DNA of 64,000 nucleotides from Pyropia yezoensis (Eukaryota; Rhodophyta; Bangiophyceae; Bangiales; Bangiaceae), in the NCBI GenBank assembly GCA_009829735.1, contig CM020620.1:8944545-9008544 (forward strand), given 5' to 3'. The position numbers were made by a program, and so were the translations under genes. How positions within the stretch are numbered: the stretch's first letter is position 1; every line of letters starts with the position of its first letter. Shown here piece after piece: positions 53,561-61,945 of the stretch. The notes beneath the pieces are model-generated. The model did no database searches, was not told the origin of the DNA, and saw only the letters and a program-made list of their open reading frames with translations.

Positions 53561-54566
53561 CTGCAGTGGGCCGTTTCGTTGGCGGGCCCCGCTGGAAAGC
53601 ACATCCGGGAACTGAGTGGCAGCCTTCTCACATCGACGCCAGTGTGCCTCAGCCCGTGTGATGTTGTCACTGATGCTGTACGACCAGGCGTCCGCCAAAA
53701 TTGACGAGACGTTCTTACCGTCGCTTTCAGTCACCCGGAGAAGCTCCATACGGCGCACTTCCCGCGCGGGGGGTGGGGGGGTCGGGGAGACACGGTAGTC
53801 TGCGGTGGAAGTGAAGAGGGGGGACGGACAGGACGTGGACCACCGCGATGAAGCACGATGGTGAGACAGGGGTGGTGATGGACGGCGACGAGGGACGGCG
53901 TGAGAAGTCGTCGGCGAGACGCCAGGACTTGCCAGCACCTGGGACGCTATTGTACCTCTGTGACTCCAGATCGCCACGTGTCCGTGATATACGGTAAGAA
54001 ATTTCCTGACTGGTAATCACGCAGGAAGACGCAAAGGGGTGGGGTCGTGACATGTCATAGAAAATTCCATACGTGGCGGTCATTTGCACTACGCTATTGC
54101 GGGGCGGATCAATGGGCGTCGACATACCCCCGCGAACGAGAAACCACGGCCTCGCGGCCCGCCGCCTGCACGCACCCGGTCGGGTGACCGCGCGGCGGGC
54201 GCGAAAAAGGAGTCTACAGAAAATGTGTCTAGTTGTGTTGTTGTAGGGGTTACGCCAGGGCAGCGTGGGGAGTTTTTTTGACGGGCCCGACCGTCAGTCG
54301 GCGGGCCCGAGTTGGCCGCAGTCGGGTATAAGATCCCGACCGGCGGGCGAGGGGTGCGCCGGCCGCCGAGGCTTGCACGTTCTTTCACCCTCACGCCAAA
54401 GTAGTCATTATTCGACTATGTCCGGCTCGGTTATCGCCTCAAGGGCGATTATCGAGCCGCACATCGCACGACAGCCCTCCTCAGCAAGACAAGAATGTTC
54501 CGACGAGAAAGAGAAGTGCAATTGATGATTGAATTTATATTGTAGAATGATCTGCACAATCCTTTT
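53561..54566. other. Region with dispersed repeat, no gene
   Basis: A plus-strand frame begun in the partial fourth unit (53402-53704) has no recognisable domain. 54108-54230 is the second copy of the hairpin repeat seen at 28155. Nothing else is supported. Confidence 0.45.
54108..54230. repeat. Dispersed ~130-bp repeat with GC-rich hairpin, copy 2
   Basis: GGCGGATCAATGGGCGTCGACA, then CCCGCCGC...GCACGCAC...CGCGCGGCGGG, aligns with 28155-28285 with moderate divergence; the hairpin arms are conserved. Confidence 0.6.
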
Positions 54567-55007
54567 GTGCCGAGCGTCACCCCCCGCCTCGTCGTCCCAG
54601 CATCCCCACCGGGTGAAGCTCAGCCCCGAGTGCCGCGTGGGGGCGGGTTGGACGTCGGGGGACAGGCCCATTTACGTGAAGCGGCCCTCATCATTGAGGA
54701 AGAGTGGCGGGCCATCACCGCCGAGCACCTCGCCAACTGCTGGCTTAAGGCGGACGTCCTGCCGGTTGAGGCTGCCGCAGAGGTCCGCCGCCAGGTCCAT
54801 GGTGTGGTGCCGGGTTTTGATAACGTACACACGGACGTATCTGATGTTGTGGCGTTGCTGGCCAACGCCTCGCTCGCCGAGGAGTTTGTAGGCGTCAGGG
54901 GGCCCGACAGAGTGCGAGCAGTCCCTCTTTGGCTTGCGGCAGAGGACGACGCCGAGGCGATTGACGAGACGGTGGATATGGTCTTGGATGGGGAGGACGA
55001 CGAGTGA
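54567..55007 (+). pseudogene. C-terminal remnant of a pogo/Tigger-like DDE transposase
   Basis: 146 codons. ALIIEEEWRAITAEHLANCWLKADVLP is typical of the segment after the DDE domain in pogo/Tigger (CENP-B-like) transposases, where W..I...TI.NCW.KA.I.P recurs. It is followed by an acidic end (EDDAEAIDETVDMVLDGEDDE). No catalytic DDE domain or DNA-binding domain is present upstream, so it is a 5'-truncated fragment, or possibly a small domesticated gene. No inverted termini were found. Confidence 0.5.
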
Positions 55008-55559
55008 GCCCGGCTTGCATTTTTATTTCTCGGTCGAGTGCCTCGTGTTGCAGCAGCTGCGCCCGTCATCACCCCCCCTCCCTTTATTGACTTTGCCGTC
55101 CAACTCGCTGATGTGGACGCGAGGGTTCAGTCCTCGCCCAAGCTCCAAATTGTACATAAACTACTGTATTTGAGTGTACATCGCGGTCGGAACAGTCCGG
55201 AACGTGCAACACTCAGTGTGGAACAGGAGAGGGCTACTTGTACACGAGACCCCCAGCCATAATCGCGTCCGCACTGTACATATAATGGCAGAGTCGGGGG
55301 CTGGAACGAGGGTAGAATCGGGAAGATACGAGGAGTAGGTACGAATCCTATTGGCCAGTGCCACACGTCCTCTAAGACCCCACGGCTAGCCACACCACGA
55401 GAAAAACACGACGTGTCAACTCACCGCCCCTATCGTGGCCATCGCCCCCCACCTGCCGTACCCGCCGACGTCATTCTCCACCTACTTCCGACCCGCCTGG
55501 CTACTGTCCATCTCCAGGTCCTGTCGGCCCCGCGCCCGCCTGGATACGGTGCTCCAGGA

Positions 55560-55825
55560 CCTTTAGGCACGCCTGGCTACGGCGGGACCGATGGTCAACT
55601 TACAGATAATTTATTAATAAACTGTTCCGGCGCCACAGCGCCCATCCTGGCCGCCTGGCTACGGTCTTCCTGGAGGTCCCTTTTGCACTCCTGGCTACGG
55701 TCTTCCAGGGCCTTTAGGCCCGCCTGGCTACGACGGGACCGAAGGTCAGCATACAGATCATTTATTATTGAATTGTTCCGGCGCGACAGCGCCCATTCTG
55801 GCCGCCTGGCTACGGTCTTCGAGCT
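55560..55825. repeat. 151-bp direct repeat, two diverged copies
   Basis: 55560-55710 and 55711-55825 share CCTTTAGGC..GCCTGGCTACG, GGGACCG.TGGTCA, TTTATTA, TGTTCCGGCGC and CTGGCCGCCTGGCTACGGTC. Within them CCTGGCTACGGTCTTCC recurs as a shorter motif. Confidence 0.75.
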
Positions 55826-55985
55826 GGACACGGTCTTCCAGATGGACAGGTCGTCCTCAATGAGACAATAAAAGTGTCAAAGTGAGACCCATATGTGCAG
55901 TGCGTCAGGCATGGTGTTGTGGAGGTACCGCGGCGGCGATACTGGGGTGGCAGTCGGGGGGCAGCGAAGCTGCTAGGCGGGAAGG

Positions 55986-56048
55986 GTGCAGTGCCCGTTG
56001 TTGCGGGATCCACCGCAAGCGCGTTTTGACCCCGGAACCGTTGTTGAG
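55986..56048 (+). repeat. 63-bp inverted repeat, left arm
   Basis: GTGCAGTGCCCGTTGTTGCG to CCGGAACCGTTGTTGAG matches the reverse complement of 57661-57722 almost exactly. The pair brackets the second hAT-like MITE. Confidence 0.8.
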
Positions 56049-56813
56049 ACCTTGTTTAGTAGCCCTCTACACCCCCCTTCACACCCCCGTACAGGCCGGT
56101 CGAACATGATTTTTGCCTTTGACCCTTGTTGGATGCATCTATACGTCACTGGAACATGGGTTTCGTCGTACGACTAGACGGCCCTCGGCGGTGCGTACCA
56201 GAAGATGTTTAAAAAAAATAGAGGACGTACCCACCTTAAAGAATTAACAAGGTTTTACATGCGTTCAACAAGCCCTTTGCCGTGACAGGAGTGTCTGCAT
56301 TAGGGCGTCTGGACCGCTACAAAGGGGAGGTAAAGCAAGCAAGGCCCGGAAGACGGGTCTCTCAATGCGCTTTCACGAGCTCACTGAGTATACTATCGCG
56401 CGCATCAGGAGTTGGCAGCCTCGCTCATCGTCAGCTTTCAGGCCGCGATAAGGAGAGGGCAAGGAATGTCGGAGGCAACTCCCATACAAGGCTCAACGAG
56501 AGGAAGAACACCAGCACCCTCGCATCCCACCCCGCGGCCTGCAAGGACCATTGTAATCGCCGCCAAGCCGTGAGGAACGCCGGCAGCCGCCCACTCGCGC
56601 TGCTGAGGTGTGCCGGTGGTTGAGCTGGCCGCGGCATCCCCCCCCCCAATATCCGTCTCACCGCGCCCACCGCGGTCGCCGGTACTCCACGCGCGACCCT
56701 TGCCGCCGCCGCGCCGACCGCGCCCAGCCCCCGCCGCCGCCGCCCACCAGCGTGAGCCAGATGGACCAAGTGATGCGCGCAGTGACGCAGTCATGATATG
56801 CACGCCGGGGGGT

Positions 56814-57382
56814 CAGGGTTGAGAGGCGATAATTATTGAGTCTAAAATATCGAGTAAATTATCAGAAAAGAATAACGTTCAGGAGAACCGGAACGATAAT
56901 GATTATCAGACGTCCACGTGTTCCACCACGTGTCGGCTCGGAGGCCCATCAGACCAGACCGGACCGCCTGATCACGCGGCAGTGCCGCACCCTGTCGTCG
57001 TCTTCGGAACTGTGTACGTAGCCGCGATACAGTACGGCAGCGTGCCCAGCCAAGATCCAGACCCACACCACGAGGACGATAGGAGCTACGTACGCCGACT
57101 AGGAATTCACATCCTCCGCGGCGTACTGTACACGGCGGGTGCGGCCGCCCCACGCGGCACGTTCTCCGCCGCCTGCGTACTACGCGGCCCAATTTAGGCT
57201 CTACGCCCTTTCCGAGAGCCGTGTCCGCAGCTCGTCAGGCGGCTCGTGCTGGGCACGACGTGGTTAATTCATTGCTGTCATCCTACCACGTGGCTCCTGG
57301 GCGATAACTATCAGAAACGTTTTCAATAATTATCGCATGGTTTTACTAACGATGAATGCTTTCACAAAATATATCAACCCTG
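56814..57382 (-). mobile_element. Non-autonomous hAT-like element (MITE), copy 2
   Basis: 569 bp, same length and ends (CAGGGTTGA...TCAACCCTG) as the copy at 27327, in opposite orientation and about 95 % similar by eye. The flanks CGGGGGGT and GGGGGGGT are an 8-bp target duplication with one difference. It has no coding frame. Confidence 0.88.
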
Positions 57383-57660
57383 GGGGGGGTTCGCCTCGAG
57401 TGCTGGCGCCTCTGCGATAAGCCAACGGCGGCGCGTTTTTCTTCCCGATGAGCAATTCCTCTGGGAATTCTGGACCCAGCAGTAGTACTTCTGCGTGCTT
57501 TAGTAACACTTCCGGCGCTCCTAATAGCGAGCCTACCCTTCCAATAGTATGCACTTTGTTGGAATTCTTTCTCATTAAGTGCGATATTGGGCTGAGATTT
57601 GGGGTCGTTTCACCCCGGCGAGACGGCGCGGCGGCGCCCCTCAACAAGCTTTTACAAGAG

Positions 57661-57722
57661 CTCAACAACGGTTCCGGGGTCAAAACGCGCTTGCGGTGGA
57701 TCCCGTAACAACGGGCACTGCG
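57661..57722 (-). repeat. 62-bp inverted repeat, right arm
   Basis: Partner of 55986-56048. Confidence 0.8.
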
Positions 57723-57724
57723 CA

Positions 57725-57977
57725 GGAAAGCACGCTACAGTCATTCCCCGATGATGTCCCACCCCTATGGCAAGCATTACAGCTGCCGGCACCGTGACGC
57801 CAGGTGCGTGCTCGCCAATTAATCGCTCCAGAAAAGCCGCCCGCGCCTCTCTCGCTGCTCTGAATGACTGTAGAAGACTGTCGGCCACTTCGTTATAGGC
57901 CCACCTGGGCTTATACGGGGGTGTTGCAAGGTCGGGGATTGACTGTATGGCCGCGACGGCCTTCTTCTGGGGCACGG
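57725..57977 (-). pseudogene. Unrecognised coding-like fragment
   Basis: A minus-strand frame with good protein composition (KPRWAYNEVADSLLQSFRAA and ARAAFLERLIGEHAPGV) begins inside the inverted-repeat element at 57978 and runs into the right inverted-repeat arm, to a stop at 57652. It is probably a fragment of a gene or transposon cut by the neighbouring insertion. There is no domain. Confidence 0.25.
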
Positions 57978-58624
57978 CGCAGCACTGCTTAACCCCTGTC
58001 AAGATACAAGCCCGATTTTGGCCAGATCTCTTGCTTCATTTTCGTGCTCGAGCGGGGCAAGAATTTGCACAACGAACGGCTGGAACAGAATTTCGCTTTT
58101 CTGATCGAGGGGATGGGCTGAGGCCAAAGAATCTCCCCCAGGATGACCGACACGACGGCCGCTGTCGGCGTTCTGTCAACCAATGACAAAAGCGGTGGCG
58201 CTGCTGTTTGCTGGACGGAGCGTTCCATTGGTCATAATTCACGTTGTATATGTCGAGCAAGGCGGAGAAATTTTTCCGTGCTGACCCTCGAAAGCTGTCG
58301 TCGCGCAGGTTTTTGCTTAACCAGTGCGAGAGATTGCGCGGTTTTTAAACGCGTTTGTATAAACATTGCTCCCAAGAATAGCGATGGTCGGTCGCTTCTT
58401 TGAGCTTCACGAGAGTGCTCTCCTGCCCCGAGCGCTTCCGGTCATACCAAGGGAGGTGGTGACCATCAATCGCCCGAGCTATTATAGGCACAAAGCAAGA
58501 AACGGGGGTAAAAGCGCTGTCTATGATGCCGTAAGGGGGGGTCGATGCAGGTTTTGTGCATGTTTTTGCTCAAGATTTTCGCAAAAAAGCAAGAAATTTT
58601 TGACAGGCGATAAGCAAAGCTGCG
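57978..58624 (-). mobile_element. 0.65-kb terminal-inverted-repeat element, unknown family, copy 2
   Basis: About 647 bp. The ends CGCAGCACTGCTTAACCCC and the inverse of CGCAGCTTTGCTTATCGCC match copy 1 (44807-45444) in inverted orientation. GGGGCACG occurs immediately left (57969-57976) and again 11 bp beyond the right end (58636-58643), which may be an imperfectly placed target duplication. Confidence 0.75.
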
Positions 58625-59104
58625 CGGCCCGCCTGGGGGCACGTCCCTGATGGCACACGCCTTACTTTGACGGGGTCTTTCTTTTGCGCCCGAGCTCGGT
58701 CGCGCCGGCCGTAATCTGCGCCCTCTGTGGCACCTGATTGGCCCTCCTTGCTTAGTACGGATCCGACTCCCTTAGCACGGATCCGACCCTGCCATTACCG
58801 ACACTCCTCGCGCCCTCCCACGGGCCCGGCTGGCAGCCCCGCATCCGGGCACACAAGCGCGATGCACATTTTTTCACCCGTCGGCGGCGGGGACACCCCT
58901 TCCCCGTCGCCCCCGATCAATAGGGGCTGTGACTTGCCGCGCCCACTATGGCCGGGAGGTCTAGCCTCTGACTCCTTGGTCAATAAATGGAGTGAACGGC
59001 AGACGCGACCCTTGTGTGCCCGGAGTAAACTGTATCACAAAGGAGACAGGAGCCAGCGAACCGGCGCGCGGTGCGCCCCACGTGTATGGAGCACCCCTCT
59101 CCGC
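58625..59104. other. Intergenic, 3' flank of metalloprotease gene 2
   Basis: A direct repeat of CTTAGYACGGATCCGACYC at 58750-58790. No gene. Confidence 0.5.
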
Positions 59105-61945
59105 CTATCCAGCATAAGCAGAAGTCAGAACGGACAGGCCGCGCAGGTGCGGGTCCTTGGCGGCGCCCGTAGCGACCATGCCGTGGATGCGGCTGAGTTC
59201 TCCCACCACCGCCGTCACCGCCAGTGGGTGGTGCTCCTTGGTGGTGTTGCCCCGCACGGCGTCGATCAGCATGCCAACCCACTGCGCCTGCGCGTCGCGG
59301 TGCAGGTCATCGACCTCGGCGGCGGCGGCGGGGGAGGCGCCGAAAAAGGTGGCCGTGGTTGCCCGCAGCAGGGCGGTGACGGTCAAGCGGCGGCGGTCGA
59401 CGCCCAGGACGGTGGCTTCGGTCAGCCGCGCCAGCCGGGTGGGCAGCAGTAGCGAGTCAAACACCAACCTGCGAAACAAGCGGAGCGCCGTCACCAGCGG
59501 TGCCGCCTGAACGCCCAGGCACTGTTCGGTCGGCAGTTCCAAGCCGACGTGACTCCAGCACTCGCGCGAGACCATGTGCGCCCCATACTCCCGCACCGTC
59601 GCCGACCCGAGCAGCCCGTTCAGGGGGTGGAGCTCCCGCAGGATCATGGACAAGGCGCGCTTCTCCGTCGCCACGTCCACCAGCGTGAAGGCCGACGACG
59701 ACGACGACGACAACGACGACGGGGAGCCTGTGCTGGCCGCTCGCGAGGGCACCACGCCGCCAATGAACTTGGCCACGTACTCCAACGAGAAGACGGCTGA
59801 CAACATGGCATCCCTGGCAACGTCAGAAAAGTCCAACCACTGGGATCCCGCAGTCTTGATGGTGAATGCCTTGGAGGTTCGCAGCACCTTGCGCGTCACC
59901 GCCACCGACTCGGCGTGGTAGTCCAGCGGAGAGTCGCTCAAGTCCCAGTAGGACGTCAGGGGGTCAGCCCCATGAAAGCCAGGACCGTCAGTGTCCGTGG
60001 CAAAGGGGGTGGTCATCGCAACTGACTGCGCAAACGCAAGGCGCGCATCGTCCGACTTAAAGTCGCCGTAGCCGTAGCGAATCGCGGAGTAGTCATAGGC
60101 CCCGATCGTCGGAGAGGCGTAGACGACCTGGTCCGCGGGGTTCTTCCGCACAATCACTGGGAGGTAGTCCATGACCGACGAAGACGTGCCGTTGGCCTCC
60201 ACCCAGGCCTTGTCGGACAGCTTGGCGAAAGGTATGCTCGCGGAGGCTTTGAAGTTGTGCCGGAGCCCGAGAACATGACCGACCTCGTGCATGACCAGCT
60301 GCTTCAGATCCTGCTCGATCACCGCAGCAATCACGCCGGCGGCTGGCGCGCCCACCTCGGGCATCTTGCGTGCGACTGCCGTGTCTTCCTTAACTCCTAC
60401 CGCCGGGCGGGAGACAGCGTCCACCTCATCCGCCTCGGCGGCCGCCAGGGTGGCCAGCATCCGCAGTGACAGCGCACGCATCTGCACCTCGTCCGACGCC
60501 ATCGACCATCGGGACACATCGCCGGCGAGGGCTTCCACGGCAAGGGGCAATAGGGACAAGTGGGCTCGCGACGCCGCCTGCTGCACATTGTTTGCGGCCA
60601 GCATGACAGAGCCCCGTAGGATCTCCCCCGTGCGGGGGTCCACGTCTCTCGGCCCCATGGCCCAGGCCCACCGCAGATTAGGAGCCCAAGCGATGGAACT
60701 GTACCGCACGTCGCCCAATGAATAGTCGGCCGGCCAGTCCTTGTCACCTGGTAGGACAGCGCGGATGGCACCGGGGTGGCCGGCCCGCGCAAACGCCTTT
60801 TTCCACTCCTCCACCCCGCGCTTGACCGTCGGCCGGTACTCGTCCGGCACCGTCGGGTGGACGTAAAAGACAATGGAGCTGTTGGCCAGGTTCCACCGGT
60901 TGACAATCGTGCGCTTGAGCCGCCCGCCGTCGACGGCGTCTGCAGAGATAAAGCTGGTGCCAAAGAATCCGACACGGCTGTCCGCGGCGCGCGTCGCCAT
61001 CGGCTTGTCGGGGAGAGCAACGATGCTGTAGCGCACCTGGGAGGAGAACGTGTTCTCGGGGGACAACACACTCCCGCCCAGTGTGTTCAAGCTCCGCTGC
61101 TTCATCTGCACGTCCAACTCAACGTTGCGCGGGTAGGCCGTGGCGTTGACGAGGCGGTGCGCCTGCTCCCAGGCACGTGGCGGCGGCCGCCCGTCATTGT
61201 CAGTGACAACGTCCATACCACCACCCACCCACGGGGTCGCATCCAGCAGGTACGAGTCGCCGATGGAGCGCACGGGGAATGTGCGCACCCAGCCGGGAAA
61301 GTACCCTTCACGGAGGGAGGCGGCCATTTGCGAGTCCGCCTTCTCAGCCCGCAGATCCATCAGCGGGCGGTACAGGTCCAGGGTGTCGGGGCGGCCTCTG
61401 GTCTTGCGGAACGCAAAAACCGTCCGCTCGACAGTGTTGGCAGGGACCCCCGACAGGCCGGCCTCGGCATTGCCCGCCGTGAACATTGCCAGCACCATAA
61501 ACGGCGTGTCCATCTTCGCCTTGGGCACCTCCAACAGCAGCCGCCCAGACGCAAGCCCCTTGCCCGCGTGCACCGTAAAGTAGCCGGGGTGGCGGTCAAA
61601 CAGGTGACCTACCGGCAGGGGGGGCATCAACTGAAGGTGCTCCTGCTTGAGCTCCTCCATCATCTTAGCGGTAGCGGGATCCGCCGCCGCAGCGGCCGCG
61701 TCATCGGCGGCCTTGTGCCCCGCCGCGTGCAGCAGGCCATCTCCGCTAACGACGCTGCTACGGGAAGAAGGCTGCAGCCAGCCGACGCCTCCGCCGCCAC
61801 CGCCCTCACCAGCAGAGAGCGCCGCCGACAGCAGGCCGAGCCCGGCGACGCCTATCAGCGCGCCCGCCACGGCGGCCACCACGGTGGAGCGGAAGGAGTG
61901 CGCCGACGACAATTCCGGGGCACCCGCAGATGGCACGCCCGCCAT
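59105..61945 (-). CDS. Membrane-anchored zinc metalloprotease of the DUF5117/DUF4953 (HExxH) type, paralogue 2
   Basis: 946 residues from the Met at 61945, colinear with the gene at 28332-31163 over its full length; roughly four residues in five agree by eye. A hydrophobic anchor lies near residues 20-42 (STVVAAVAGALIGVAGLGLLS). The active site MHEVGHVLGLRHNFKAS again starts at residue 552 (H553, E554, H557, H563), and SSVMDYLP follows. Divergence concentrates in a stretch about 70-130 residues before HEVGH and at the C-terminus (HLRGLSVLTSAYAG). No stop or frameshift, so both copies seem functional. An in-frame Met at 62140 lies inside the conserved promoter block and cannot be the start of the main transcript. 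Confidence 0.85.
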   Translation of the reverse strand: MAGVPSAGAPELSSAHSFRSTVVAAVAGALIGVAGLGLLSAALSAGEGGGGGGVGWLQPSSRSSVVSGDGLLHAAGHKAADDAAAAAADPATAKMMEELKQEHLQLMPPLPVGHLFDRHPGYFTVHAGKGLASGRLLLEVPKAKMDTPFMVLAMFTAGNAEAGLSGVPANTVERTVFAFRKTRGRPDTLDLYRPLMDLRAEKADSQMAASLREGYFPGWVRTFPVRSIGDSYLLDATPWVGGGMDVVTDNDGRPPPRAWEQAHRLVNATAYPRNVELDVQMKQRSLNTLGGSVLSPENTFSSQVRYSIVALPDKPMATRAADSRVGFFGTSFISADAVDGGRLKRTIVNRWNLANSSIVFYVHPTVPDEYRPTVKRGVEEWKKAFARAGHPGAIRAVLPGDKDWPADYSLGDVRYSSIAWAPNLRWAWAMGPRDVDPRTGEILRGSVMLAANNVQQAASRAHLSLLPLAVEALAGDVSRWSMASDEVQMRALSLRMLATLAAAEADEVDAVSRPAVGVKEDTAVARKMPEVGAPAAGVIAAVIEQDLKQLVMHEVGHVLGLRHNFKASASIPFAKLSDKAWVEANGTSSSVMDYLPVIVRKNPADQVVYASPTIGAYDYSAIRYGYGDFKSDDARLAFAQSVAMTTPFATDTDGPGFHGADPLTSYWDLSDSPLDYHAESVAVTRKVLRTSKAFTIKTAGSQWLDFSDVARDAMLSAVFSLEYVAKFIGGVVPSRAASTGSPSSLSSSSSSAFTLVDVATEKRALSMILRELHPLNGLLGSATVREYGAHMVSRECWSHVGLELPTEQCLGVQAAPLVTALRLFRRLVFDSLLLPTRLARLTEATVLGVDRRRLTVTALLRATTATFFGASPAAAAEVDDLHRDAQAQWVGMLIDAVRGNTTKEHHPLAVTAVVGELSRIHGMVATGAAKDPHLRGLSVLTSAYAG

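Larger units (their letters stand above)
55008..56813. other. Repeat-bearing intergenic region
   Basis: Contains a 151-bp direct repeat (55560-55825) and one arm of an inverted repeat (55986-56048). No gene is recognised. Confidence 0.5.

Noticed and set aside
55413-55871. 152-codon plus-strand frame over the 151-bp repeat
   Set aside because: The two repeat copies are read in different frames, so the peptide is not conserved between them.
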